From assembly GCA_018433765.1 (NCBI GenBank), contig JAHDQO010000004.1, forward strand, positions 248,001-312,000: 64,000 nt of DNA, written 5' to 3'. Positions 1 through 7,584 of this stretch are shown piece by piece. Source of the stretch: Tissierellales bacterium. GTDB lineage: Bacteria; Bacillota; Clostridia; Tissierellales; Sedimentibacteraceae. The first letter of the stretch is position 1. Each line of letters opens with the position of its first letter. A program made the position numbers and the translations under genes. The notes under the pieces were generated by a model. That model worked only from the letters and a program-made list of their open reading frames with translations. It did no database searches and had not been told where the DNA came from.

Positions 1-302
1 GCAATATCAAAAATTTGTTTTAGTTTAAAATCTTTTATACCTCTAACACTTATAACTTCTCTAGCAAGGCAGATTCTTTGTGTTAATTCATCATTATCTT
101 TAAGTATTTTATCATCTATTTTTACAGTTCCAGATGTAGGATATAATTGGTTGGCTAATAATTTTAGCAGAGTAGTTTTACCTGCACCATTCCTGCCAAT
201 AAGTCCGTATATTTTATTTAATTCAATTTCTAATGTTAGATTATCAATAGCTTTTGTATCATCAAATACTTTATATACTTCATTTAACATTACGTTATTC
301 AT
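1..302 (-). CDS. ABC transporter ATP-binding protein, N-terminal part only
   Basis: The window edge cuts this gene; 100 codons are visible. They encode the start of an ABC nucleotide-binding domain with Walker A GRNGAGKTT at residues 36-44. The ATG at 302 is preceded by GGAGG at good spacing. The start overlaps the stop of the upstream GntR gene by 8 bases, so the two are translationally coupled. A short GntR regulator followed by an ABC ATPase is the YtrA/YtrB arrangement of Gram-positive cell-envelope or antibiotic-responsive transporters. The substrate cannot be inferred from this fragment. Confidence 0.9.
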   Translation of the reverse strand, partial: MNNVMLNEVYKVFDDTKAIDNLTLEIELNKIYGLIGRNGAGKTTLLKLLANQLYPTSGTVKIDDKILKDNDELTQRICLAREVISVRGIKDFKLKQIFDI

Positions 303-678
303 TGTTATCAATACCTCCTGGGTAAGATTTTATACTTTCTATTATATCTTCCTTATTTAAGCCTAATTTTTCAGCTTCCTGCATCATCTTGATTATATAA
401 TTTTGAAAAAAACTATTCATTCTCTTTGTTTTAATAATTTGAGTTGCACCTTCCTTAACAAACATTCCTATACCTCTTTTCTTATATATAATTTCTTCAT
501 TAACCAATAAATTAAGTCCCTTTCTTGCAGTTGCTGGATTAACGTGTAATAAAGTTGCTAGCTCATTCGTTGAATATACTCTTTCTTGCTCTTCAATAAT
601 TTTCTTTAATATTTGATCTTCTATCATTTCTGCAATTTGTATAAAGATAGGTGTTGTTAAATTTGTTTTAAGCTCCAA
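295..678 (-). CDS. GntR-family transcriptional regulator, YtrA subfamily
   Basis: This 127-aa protein has a winged helix-turn-helix over about residues 10-75 (ELATLLHVNPATARKGLNLL is the recognition region) and only a short C-terminal tail. It lacks the large ligand-binding domain of most GntR proteins, which is typical of the YtrA subfamily. It is the first gene of an operon with the ABC ATPase, which it overlaps. It has a strong AGGTGAAAT-type ribosome binding site. YtrA-type repressors usually repress their own operon; a palindrome lies just downstream of the predicted transcription start (see 715-734). Confidence 0.92.
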   Translation of the reverse strand: MELKTNLTTPIFIQIAEMIEDQILKKIIEEQERVYSTNELATLLHVNPATARKGLNLLVNEEIIYKKRGIGMFVKEGATQIIKTKRMNSFFQNYIIKMMQEAEKLGLNKEDIIESIKSYPGGIDNNE

Positions 679-714
679 TTAATTTCACCTCCACATAGTG
701 AAAAAGTTATATGG

Positions 715-734
715 TTAATTACTCAGGTAACTAA
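715..734. promoter_or_regulatory. Probable GntR (YtrA-type) operator
   Basis: A 20-bp imperfect palindrome with arms TTAATTAC and GTAACTAA around TCAG. It sits between the predicted -10 box and the GntR start codon, where bound repressor would block transcription. That the neighbouring GntR protein binds it is inference. Confidence 0.5.
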
Positions 735-744
735 CTATATAACT

Positions 745-773
745 AATATATTATATAATATTCTATTTGTCAA
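745..773 (-). promoter_or_regulatory. Sigma-A promoter of the GntR-ABC operon
   Basis: On the minus strand a TTGACA -35 box (768-773) is followed after 17 bases by TATATT (745-750). It reads toward the GntR gene, with the palindrome immediately downstream. Confidence 0.6.
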
Positions 774-783
774 TAAATAATAA

Positions 784-816
784 GAAAGATATCAAATAAT
801 ATTGATATCTTTTTTA
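784..816. terminator. Hairpin terminator
   Basis: Arms AAGATATCAA and TTGATATCTT around a 6-base loop, right after the stop of the LspA-like gene. The T-run is better on the plus strand, but the position fits termination of the minus-strand LspA-like transcript. Confidence 0.55.
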
Positions 817-1347
817 TTATCTACTTAAGATGAACCTAACAAATTTTTTGATAAAATCTTTTTCATTTACAGTTCTTAAACCTTTATAGTTAAATATTAA
901 CATTATTATAATTAAACCAGTAAACACACTAACATATACGTCTTTTAAATCAAATGTAAAGAAACCCTTTACTAAAATATAATCTAAACTGCCATTCCAA
1001 AAGACTTTATCAATAAGCGAACATGCTGCACCCGAAAAAATAAATAAAAATGTTGTATTTATTAATGGTGTTAAGTGATTAAACTTGTTTAGAAATTTGT
1101 AAAATAAAAATATTAATATTAAAATAACTGAAACTAAAATAATATGAAGCCATTTACTTATGCCTAATTGCAACATTGAATTAAACCAAGAATAGTCTCT
1201 ATTAAACATAGGATTAAAGTATATGTAGGGTTCTAGTATTGGAAATGTTGTATTTAAATAGCTATTATTTATTATAATTTTTATACCTTGTTCTATTATT
1301 ATCAAAACAAACGTAAGTATCCAAATAGTATTTTTACTGTTTTTCAT
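817..1347 (-). CDS. Signal peptidase II (LspA)-like integral membrane protein
   Basis: About 176 residues with four hydrophobic segments. The motif GAACSLIDK and the later FDLKDVYV match the two catalytic-aspartate boxes of lipoprotein signal peptidase (GGALGNLIDR and FNxAD). The N-terminal DxxTK box is altered to EQGIK, so it is a diverged paralogue rather than an obvious housekeeping lspA. The start is set at the second ATG (1347), because the first ATG touches the GGAGGT Shine-Dalgarno sequence. It faces away from the Gly/Cys peptide genes about 620 bp upstream. A role in processing is possible but not shown. Alternative: a degenerate membrane protein without protease activity. Confidence 0.7.
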   Translation of the reverse strand: MKNSKNTIWILTFVLIIIEQGIKIIINNSYLNTTFPILEPYIYFNPMFNRDYSWFNSMLQLGISKWLHIILVSVILILIFLFYKFLNKFNHLTPLINTTFLFIFSGAACSLIDKVFWNGSLDYILVKGFFTFDLKDVYVSVFTGLIIIMLIFNYKGLRTVNEKDFIKKFVRFILSR

Positions 1348-1946
1348 ATATAGCATACCTCCAAATTATACTATTAATTATAGCATAATGTAGAAAATTA
1401 AAAAAATTACAAAAAATACCTATTAAAAATATAGAAAATATGTTATAATATGGTATAAGTAATTTATACATATGACTAATGATGATATATTGAGTTAAGA
1501 AAGTTGTTTTAGTTTTTTTATTCAAAATATTAGATGAAATATAATTTTATATGATAAAAACAACGAAATGAGTACGTAAGATTGTAAGATGTACAACCAT
1601 TACTTTAATATTTATTCGATGTATATATTGTTATGGGGCATGAAGATAAACTATAACAAGAAATTTATAATAGTTTAGTGTATTTTTTTAGAATATCATA
1701 TGAAAGTATGAAGTAAGATGTGTTAATGGTAGGGTACACGGTGGTTCTCATATGTGAAACTCAGAATTTTGTGAAAAGGAAATTAAACAATTAATAACTG
1801 AATATGTATAATAACTATTTAATATTACAATTTCTATAGGCAGAAATAGACATATAATTTCTAAACACATAAAAAAGGGAAGGTCATAGGAGTTTAACAT
1901 TTTAAGAGAAGCATATTATTACTAGATGTAAATTATTAGAAAGTTT
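1348..1946. other. Intergenic region upstream of the peptide genes
   Basis: About 600 bases without a supportable gene. It must contain the promoter of the plus-strand peptide cluster, but no convincing -35/-10 pair stands out. A weak inverted repeat (TAAACTAT with ATAGTTTA, about 1648-1680) followed by a T-run could be a terminator or leader hairpin. A minus-strand reading frame at 1334-1525 has no ribosome binding site and is not called. Confidence 0.4.
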
Positions 1947-1970
1947 ATTATTAATAGAAAGGAGAAAAAA

Positions 1971-2123
1971 ATGGTAGTTAAAAGAAAGAAGTATGTACCA
2001 GGACCAGGAGGTGGAGGCGGAAGCAGTAATAGTGGCTGTGGCTGTGGATGCAATAATGGTAGAGGCTGTAACTGTACAGGTGGTAGAGGCTGTGGCTGTG
2101 GTTGTAATGTAGTAAATAAATAA
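1971..2123 (+). CDS. Gly/Cys-rich small peptide 1
   Basis: A 50-residue peptide with a strong AAAGGAG ribosome binding site. It has a basic N-terminus (MVVKRKKYV), a PGPGGGGGSS linker and a C-terminal half with eight cysteines in the pattern GCGCGC, GCNC, GCGCGC, ending NVVNK. It is the first of three tandem paralogues; the repeated unit includes the preceding TTTATTATTAATA leader. The layout (short conserved leader, poly-Gly spacer, alternating Gly-Cys core) resembles precursors of ribosomally made, modified peptides such as microcin B17-like thiazole peptides, but no modifying enzyme is visible here. Metal binding is the main alternative. Local base composition is much richer in G and C than the neighbourhood. 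Confidence 0.8.
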   Translation: MVVKRKKYVPGPGGGGGSSNSGCGCGCNNGRGCNCTGGRGCGCGCNVVNK

Positions 2124-2180
2124 TATGTATAGAATCTTTTTGAAACGCCTAAATTTATTATTAATAAAAAGGAGAAAACA

Positions 2181-2345
2181 ATGGAAGTTAAAAGAGCGAT
2201 GTACGTAGAGGATCCAGGAGGCGGAGGCACAGGTGGAGGCGGAAGCAGTAATAGTGGCTGTGGCTGTGGATGCAATAAGGGTAGAGGTTGTAACTGTACA
2301 AGTGGTAGAGGATGTGGCTGTGGTTGTAATGTAGTAAATAAATAA
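2181..2345 (+). CDS. Gly/Cys-rich small peptide 2
   Basis: A 54-residue paralogue of peptide 1, starting MEVKRAMYVEDP, followed by a GGGGTGGGGSS linker and eight cysteines spaced as GCGCGC, GCNC and GCGCGC, ending NVVNK. The ribosome binding site AAAAGGAG and the 15-20 bases before it are nearly identical to those of the other two copies. The Gly linker is longer by a GGGT-like insertion. Function unknown; see peptide 1. Confidence 0.8.
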   Translation: MEVKRAMYVEDPGGGGTGGGGSSNSGCGCGCNKGRGCNCTSGRGCGCGCNVVNK

Positions 2346-2402
2346 TATACATAGAATATTTTTGAAAGCGCCTAAATTTATTATTAATAGAAAGGAGAAA
2401 CA

Positions 2403-2528
2403 ATGGAAGTTAAAAGAGCGATGTACGTAGATGATCCAGGAGGCGGAGGCGGAGGCAGCCATGGTAATGGCTGTGGCTGTGGATGCGGCTGTGGATGCGG
2501 CTGTGGTTGTAACGTAGAAAATATATAA
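2403..2528 (+). CDS. Gly/Cys-rich small peptide 3
   Basis: A 41-residue paralogue starting MEVKRAMYVDDP, followed by six glycines, SHGN and an uninterrupted run of seven Gly-Cys pairs, ending NVENI. The polar insert between the Gly-Cys blocks of the other copies has collapsed, giving a pure alternating repeat. It keeps the AAAGGAG ribosome binding site and the conserved leader. With copies 1 and 2 it forms a tandem array with a period of about 210-220 bases upstream of an ABC exporter. Confidence 0.8.
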   Translation: MEVKRAMYVDDPGGGGGGSHGNGCGCGCGCGCGCGCNVENI

Positions 2529-2836
2529 TGTTATAAAATCTAATTTAATAAAATCTAATCCTAAGATTTTTAGGAAAGTAGATTAAGTAAGTTAAATTAT
2601 ACGTTAAGAACTATACAAAATGGAATTAATCCTTGCTTGGGTTGTGGTTGTCTATAGTTGTAGTAATTAATATTTAAATAGTTATTAACATTAAAAGCAA
2701 ATAAAACAGATATATAATGTAGTAAATAATATTTCAACTCTCATTTAATTTTATATGAGTTGAAATATTATTTTTATGAACTATGTATAGAATAAATACA
2801 AAAAGATAATTTTTAAATAATGGAAGGAAAGCTATA
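2529..2836 (+). other. Gap between peptide genes and exporter
   Basis: Holds a stretch at about 2626-2655 that reads NPCLGCGCL then a stop, without a start codon or ribosome binding site; it could be the decayed tail of a fourth peptide gene. It also holds the terminator at 2728-2776. Confidence 0.35.
2728..2776 (+). terminator. Terminator between peptide genes and ABC exporter
   Basis: A 13-bp perfect stem (AATATTTCAACTC with GAGTTGAAATATT) followed by ATTTTTA. It would let the peptide genes be transcribed more than the exporter, with limited readthrough. Confidence 0.75.
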
Positions 2837-4633
2837 ATGAAATTCATAAAAAATTTAAAAAATAATTTGTATTTTTTAAAGCATGTAATAGATTTTAGTA
2901 AATCGTATGTTGTTGGACAAGGATTAGTAGCTTTGATTAACGGATTATCACCTTTAGCTCTTATAATAATTCCTAAACTTATTATAGATGAATTAATAGA
3001 TGGTTCAAATTTTAACATAATTATATTGTATGTTGTTATTCTTGTTTTATTTCAGCTAGTAACGTCTTTAATATCTACATATATAACAGAAAAATTCATA
3101 AATTTAAATGGTCATTTATATGCAATGCATTTCCTTATTACTATAAATAGAAAAATAGTAAGTTTAGATATGGAACAATTAGATTTACCAGATACACATC
3201 AGAAAATTGCTCTTGCACAAGATATAATATACAAAGGCATAGGAATAGATTTAATTAATAGCTTCTTTAGATGGATTACTAGTATTATACTTGTTGTATC
3301 AACATCAATAATTGTAATTTCAGCAGATATTAAAATTTTATTTGTAATAATAATTTTTTCATTTTTATCTATATATCTTAATTTAAAAAACGAAAATTGG
3401 CGTATAACTCAAAGAGAGGAAAATATCTATTTAACAAGAGTTTTAAATTATTATATTAGAATAATGGGTGATAAAAATCATACAAAAGAAATGCGGATTT
3501 TTGGCTTTTCCGATTGGCTTATGAGAAAATATTATAAAACACTAAAAACATTAAGGATAAGACTTTCTAGATTATACTCAAAAAGTTTACATATAAAAAT
3601 ATTAAGTATAATTTCAGAAAACATAAAAAGCAATGGTATTTATCTATTTTTAGCTTGGAAAGCTTTTAATGCTCAAATTACTATAGGAAGTTTTACTCAA
3701 TATTTTACTGCTACATCACAATTATCTACATCAATAATAAATTTTATGAATTTCTTCACTCAATTAAATATTACTGGAAGATATATAGATTCTTATCGTA
3801 ATTTTATGGAGTTAAAAAGTAATATAGAAGCAAATAATATACCGTCTCAACCAAATCTAATCCTTAAAAAAATAAAATTAGAAAATGTTAGTTTTGCATA
3901 TCCAAATTCACAATCAAATGTTTTAGAAAATATTAATTTTACTTTTGATTGTGGAAAAGTTTATTTAATCGTTGGTGAAAATGGTGCTGGAAAAACTACT
4001 TTAGTAAATTTGTTAGCTAGGTTATATGAACCGACAAAAGGAAAAATATTTGCTAATGAAATTCCTATAGTTGAAATAAATCGTAAAGATTATAGAAACA
4101 ATTTTAGTATTGTCTTTCAAGATTTTAAATATTTTGCATTTACAATTGCTGAGAATGTAGCAGTTGATAAATATAAGGAAAATTCAGAAACTATAAATCA
4201 AAAAATTATAAAAAGTCTAAAAAAGGCTGGAATATGGAATAAGGTTAATTCTTTACCCAATAATATAGATACAAATTTAGATAAAATATTTTATGAAGAC
4301 GGTGTAATATTATCTGGCGGAGAAAATCAAAAGCTTGCTTTAGCAAGAGCATTATTTAGAAATTCCAATATAATTGTTCTTGATGAGCCATCTTCTGCAC
4401 TTGATCCTATATCTGAAGATGAACTCTTAAATAGTTTTAAAAAAATTGCACCAAATAAAATGGTTATTTTTATTTCACATAGATTATCGTGTGCTAAATC
4501 AGCTGATCAAATTATTTTTATAAAAAATAAAACAATACATGAAACGGGTTCCCACAAACAGTTGATGTACAAAAATGGAGATTACGCAAAATATTATAAT
4601 ACCCAAGCAAAACATTATGATTCAAATTATTGA
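2837..4633 (+). CDS. ABC exporter, fused membrane and ATP-binding domains
   Basis: A 598-aa protein. Residues 1-320 form a six-helix type I exporter membrane domain; residues 340-590 form the ATPase. Visible motifs are Walker A GENGAGKTT, Q-loop VFQDF, signature LSGGENQK, Walker B IIVLDEPSSALD and H-loop ISHR. It has no N-terminal C39 peptidase, so any leader would be removed by another protease or kept. Fused exporters of this kind often serve RiPP, lantibiotic or bacteriocin clusters. Its place directly after the three peptide genes suggests it exports them or confers immunity, which is inference. Confidence 0.92.
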   Translation: MKFIKNLKNNLYFLKHVIDFSKSYVVGQGLVALINGLSPLALIIIPKLIIDELIDGSNFNIIILYVVILVLFQLVTSLISTYITEKFINLNGHLYAMHFLITINRKIVSLDMEQLDLPDTHQKIALAQDIIYKGIGIDLINSFFRWITSIILVVSTSIIVISADIKILFVIIIFSFLSIYLNLKNENWRITQREENIYLTRVLNYYIRIMGDKNHTKEMRIFGFSDWLMRKYYKTLKTLRIRLSRLYSKSLHIKILSIISENIKSNGIYLFLAWKAFNAQITIGSFTQYFTATSQLSTSIINFMNFFTQLNITGRYIDSYRNFMELKSNIEANNIPSQPNLILKKIKLENVSFAYPNSQSNVLENINFTFDCGKVYLIVGENGAGKTTLVNLLARLYEPTKGKIFANEIPIVEINRKDYRNNFSIVFQDFKYFAFTIAENVAVDKYKENSETINQKIIKSLKKAGIWNKVNSLPNNIDTNLDKIFYEDGVILSGGENQKLALARALFRNSNIIVLDEPSSALDPISEDELLNSFKKIAPNKMVIFISHRLSCAKSADQIIFIKNKTIHETGSHKQLMYKNGDYAKYYNTQAKHYDSNY

Positions 4634-4691
4634 TTTAATATGTATTATCTATAATATTTTAATAACTTAAAATATTTATTAACAAGTATAA

Positions 4692-4745
4692 AATAGTAAA
4701 ACAGTATCTATGTTAGGATACTGTTTTACTATTTTTATTTTTATT
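4692..4745. terminator. Bidirectional terminator between convergent genes
   Basis: A 17-bp perfect stem (AATAGTAAAACAGTATC and its complement) with a short loop and T-runs on both sides. The stop codon of the minus-strand FlxA-like gene lies in the loop. Confidence 0.85.
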
Positions 4746-5357
4746 ATCATTATTTTTATCATCTTTATCTTTATTATTATTTTCTATCTCTTCATTTTTT
4801 GTCTGTTCAACTTGTTCCTGTGCAGTTTTATTTATTTTTCCAACTTCTTTTTCAAGAGTTTGTTTTTTTAATTCTATTTCTTGGAGCTCTTTTCTTTTTG
4901 CTGAAGCTTTGCTTCCCGATAAACTTCTTGATTCATCTATCTCGATTTCTTTTTTTAATATCTTACTTTTTCCATTTAAATTATTCTTTACTTTATTCAT
5001 AATTTTAGCTTTTGAATATGTGATGTCTGCATCAATTAACTGAGTCATACCAGAAAAACTGGTACTAGATTGTTCAACATTACTAGGTTGCTTTTTTTTA
5101 TTTGCTTTATCTGTATTATGCTGTCTATTTAATTTTTCGTTTTGTTTCTGCTGAATTCGTGTTTCAATTTGCTGTATTTGATCTTGTAACTGTTTGATTT
5201 TTTCCTGCTTAGTTTTAGTATCAGTTTTACTTTCATTAATTTTTTGAATCTGTTCTTGCAGTTGTACTTTTTGTTTTTCAAGTAATTCAATTTCTTTGTT
5301 GTTATTTAATGGTGAAAAACGCATACTTGAATTAGCAGAAATTGATGAAATATTCAT
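4713..5357 (-). CDS. FlxA-like coiled-coil protein
   Basis: A 214-aa hydrophilic protein starting MNISSISANSSMRF. A heptad-rich Gln/Lys/Glu coiled coil spans about residues 22-80, the arrangement of the FlxA-like family. A second helical, charged region covers residues 120-190, and the tail is an Asn/Asp/Lys low-complexity stretch. There is no signal peptide. In clostridia such proteins occur as orphans with uncertain function; a link to flagella cannot be supported here. Its mRNA ends in the shared terminator. Confidence 0.7.
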   Translation of the reverse strand: MNISSISANSSMRFSPLNNNKEIELLEKQKVQLQEQIQKINESKTDTKTKQEKIKQLQDQIQQIETRIQQKQNEKLNRQHNTDKANKKKQPSNVEQSSTSFSGMTQLIDADITYSKAKIMNKVKNNLNGKSKILKKEIEIDESRSLSGSKASAKRKELQEIELKKQTLEKEVGKINKTAQEQVEQTKNEEIENNNKDKDDKNNDNKNKNSKTVS

Positions 5358-5435
5358 TTCAAATCCTCCAATATATAATTAAGTCCTTAAAATATATATC
5401 GGAACAATTTTAAAAATGTTGAGTTATCTTATAGA

Positions 5436-5861
5436 TTAATTACTTATATCAACATAAATTATTTTATATACAAAACCATCTTTTATGTAAAATCTCATAG
5501 AATTACTTTGAAAAATAAAAAATTCAGATGTTATTTCAAGATCGTTTACTTTTAATAACTTATCTTTTAAAGTACTATTGTCAATAGTAATATTCTTTCT
5601 GAGTATATTTCCATCTTGAACTGCTTTAATGAATAGATTTATTATTGTGTCTTTATAATTATCTGGTATTACATCTGATTTATATTTATTACACTTTTTA
5701 CAGCAAGTTACTAAATTAAATATTTCATCTTTTCCACCTTTACTCAATGGTAGGTAATGATCAAGCGTTATCTGTCTAAAATTAAGTCTTTTGCCGCAAT
5801 AAAAACACTTTTTATTATCTCTAATAAATATATAAATCTTATCCTTATTACCAATTCTCAA
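5436..5861 (-). CDS. HNH endonuclease family protein
   Basis: A 141-aa protein starting with TTG behind AAGGAG. The first 70 residues carry a classic HNH module: zinc-binding CFYCGKR, catalytic TLDHYLPLSKGG, Asn in IFNLV, then CCKKCN. The C-terminal half is not recognised. Small stand-alone HNH proteins of this type occur in phage, mobile and housekeeping contexts; the target here is unknown. Confidence 0.85.
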   Translation of the reverse strand: MRIGNKDKIYIFIRDNKKCFYCGKRLNFRQITLDHYLPLSKGGKDEIFNLVTCCKKCNKYKSDVIPDNYKDTIINLFIKAVQDGNILRKNITIDNSTLKDKLLKVNDLEITSEFFIFQSNSMRFYIKDGFVYKIIYVDISN

Positions 5862-5886
5862 ATTTTATCTCCTTATCTGTATAAGA

Positions 5887-6029
5887 AAGGGAGAGAATTA
5901 ATCTATTTTATTTTCTCTCCAACTTTTATTTTTAGTATTTACAAGTTTACTTTTTATATTTTATTCTGATTTTGAAGCAAATTAATCTTCTTTTTATATA
6001 TTAAGAAAAAAATATATCCAATGATTGAT
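5887..6029 (-). pseudogene. Remnant of an MFS transporter 3' end with its terminator
   Basis: About 143 bases that closely match 8440-8584, the 3' end and terminator of the MFS gene. On the minus strand it still reads SIIGYIFFLIYKKKIN, like VIGYIFFLIYKRKIN in the intact gene. It includes the GGAGAGAA/TTCTCTCC hairpin. The likely origin is a duplication of the MFS gene of which only this tail survives. Confidence 0.75.
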
Positions 6030-6060
6030 TTTTTTAGCGCATTATTTATATTAGCTCTTT

Positions 6061-7137
6061 TTATTTTTTATAATTGTTATTTTTTCTTCTATTAATACTT
6101 ATTTTCTTAAATTTTGCCCAATATTCCTTTTCAGCGTCTTTGTCAGTTTTTCTCTTATAGTATTCTATTTCTTTTTTCATTTTAAGATAGTTATTCCATC
6201 TATCTGCATCAAGTGTTCCATTTTTTAATGCTTCTTTAATGGCACACCCTGGCTCTGAATTGTGCTGACAATCTGAAAACTTACAACTTTTCGCTAATTC
6301 TTCTATATCGGAGAATGTTCTATCTAATGAATTATCTAAATCAATTATTTGAATTTCTCTCATTCCTGGTGTGTCAATTATTAATCCACCATTAGGAATA
6401 GATACTAACTGTCTGTGCGTAGTAGTATGTCTACCTTTGTCATCATCTCTAAGTTCATTTACGTTCATAATATTTTTGCCTTTTATATAGTTTAGAATAG
6501 ATGATTTTCCAACGCCTGATGAACCAATAAATGCACAAGTTATACCTTCTTTTATATAGTTTTTTATTTCGTTTATACCTTCACCAGTAACTGTACTAGA
6601 TATTAAAATATCTACACCTATAGCAACTTCATTAACTTCTATAGATTTTTGAACTAAATCGTTACATAAATCTGATTTAGTAAGAACAATTATAGGTATA
6701 GACATACTATCCCAAACAATAGTTAAATATCTTTCAAGTCTTCTTATGTTAAAGTCATTATTTAATGACATACATATAAAAGTATAATCTATATTTGCTG
6801 CAATTATTTGTTCATCTGTTCTATTACCAGCAGTCTTTCTTGAAATTTTGCTTTTCCTTGTTAGTACTTTTTTTATTATAGCATTACCATTTGTATTACT
6901 ATTTCTATCTAATATTACCCAATCTCCTACAGCTGGAAAATCTTCTGTACCAAGAGCTTTATAAATAAATTTACCTTGTATCTCACCAAATAGCTCACCA
7001 TTTTCAGTTATTACTTTATAAATTTTATTACCTTCAGTGATTATTCGTCCAATATATGAATTTTCTTGATAATTTTTAAATTCTTTCTTTGTTGTGTCTG
7101 ATAGACCCCATTGCTTTAAATTTACTTTATTAACCAT
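6061..7137 (-). CDS. rsgA: Ribosome small-subunit-dependent GTPase A
   Basis: A 358-aa circularly permuted GTPase that acts late in 30S subunit maturation. An N-terminal OB-fold (about 30-110) precedes G4 LTKSD, then G1 GSSGVGKS, G2/switch GRHTTTHR and G3 DTPGMRE, in the permuted order that defines the family. The C-terminal zinc site is CKFSDCQHNSEPGC. Length fits the longer RsgA form. ATG with GGAGG just upstream. It lies behind a leader peptide and terminator (7174-7299), so expression is probably controlled by attenuation. Confidence 0.95.
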   Translation of the reverse strand: MVNKVNLKQWGLSDTTKKEFKNYQENSYIGRIITEGNKIYKVITENGELFGEIQGKFIYKALGTEDFPAVGDWVILDRNSNTNGNAIIKKVLTRKSKISRKTAGNRTDEQIIAANIDYTFICMSLNNDFNIRRLERYLTIVWDSMSIPIIVLTKSDLCNDLVQKSIEVNEVAIGVDILISSTVTGEGINEIKNYIKEGITCAFIGSSGVGKSSILNYIKGKNIMNVNELRDDDKGRHTTTHRQLVSIPNGGLIIDTPGMREIQIIDLDNSLDRTFSDIEELAKSCKFSDCQHNSEPGCAIKEALKNGTLDADRWNNYLKMKKEIEYYKRKTDKDAEKEYWAKFKKISINRRKNNNYKK

Positions 7138-7173
7138 GCATCCTCCAAATAATATTTATTTTAAATTTGGGTA

Positions 7174-7206
7174 TAAAAAACCCTTGAAACTTTTACCGCT
7201 TCAAGG
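7174..7206 (-). terminator. Leader terminator (attenuator) upstream of rsgA
   Basis: On the minus strand CCTTGAAGC, a 7-base loop, GTTTCAAGG and then GTTTTTT. This intrinsic terminator stands about 36 bases before the rsgA start and after a short leader reading frame, the layout of a transcription attenuator. Confidence 0.75.
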
Positions 7207-7236
7207 ATTTATAATACAGCATTAATAAAAGTAAAC

Positions 7237-7299
7237 TTATTTATTTACACTCCAAGAAGCAGTATTTATGAATTTTATAACAATTAAATTTTTCATCAT
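7237..7299 (-). CDS. Putative 20-residue leader peptide of rsgA
   Basis: A short reading frame, MMKNLIVIKF INTASWSVNK, with a good AAAGGAAG ribosome binding site 8-9 bases upstream. It ends about 30 bases before the leader terminator. The size, position and hydrophobic LIVIKF segment recall stalling leader peptides of antibiotic-inducible genes. That it senses ribosome stalling is inference. Confidence 0.5.
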   Translation of the reverse strand: MMKNLIVIKFINTASWSVNK

Positions 7300-7348
7300 G
7301 TAAACCACTTCCTTTCAATTATTTTCTAAAACCTATATTACCATATAT

Positions 7349-7377
7349 AGTATAAATTAGCAAATAATTTTTTGAAA
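7349..7377 (-). promoter_or_regulatory. Promoter of the rsgA leader transcript
   Basis: On the minus strand TTTCAA (7372-7377), a 17-base spacer and TATACT (7349-7354), about 50 bases upstream of the leader peptide start. Confidence 0.45.
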
Positions 7378-7584
7378 CTATATTATCTAAAATTTGCTAA
7401 ACTATATTTTGATAATCATGTATTAGTTGACGAAATTGTAAAAATGAATGAATTTCATAAATATATCCAATTAGATTATTTATGTAAATAAAATGATTAT
7501 TATAAAAAGTTTCATGTTAAAATAAAAAGGTTATAGTAAAAAAACTTTGACTAATAGACAATTTTAAAAAGGAGATAAACTTTT

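Larger units (their letters stand above)
1947..2528 (+). repeat. Tandem duplication containing the three peptide genes
   Basis: Three copies of a unit made of TTTATTATTAATA, a Shine-Dalgarno sequence and a Gly/Cys-rich reading frame begin at about 1947, 2154 and 2377. Copies 1 and 2 are most alike at the 3' end; copies 2 and 3 are most alike at the N-terminus. Confidence 0.8.

Noticed and set aside
1334-1525. Minus-strand 63-aa hydrophobic frame upstream of the LspA-like gene
   Set aside because: It overlaps the real start, has no ribosome binding site, and its composition is that of A/T-rich noncoding DNA.
1902-2462. Long minus-strand frames rich in Ser, Thr, Ala and Pro
   Set aside because: They are the complement of the Gly/Cys codon repeats of the plus-strand peptide genes, lack ribosome binding sites and have low-complexity composition.
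2620-2670. Possible fourth peptide gene ending CLGCGCL
   Set aside because: No start codon or ribosome binding site in that frame; at most a remnant.
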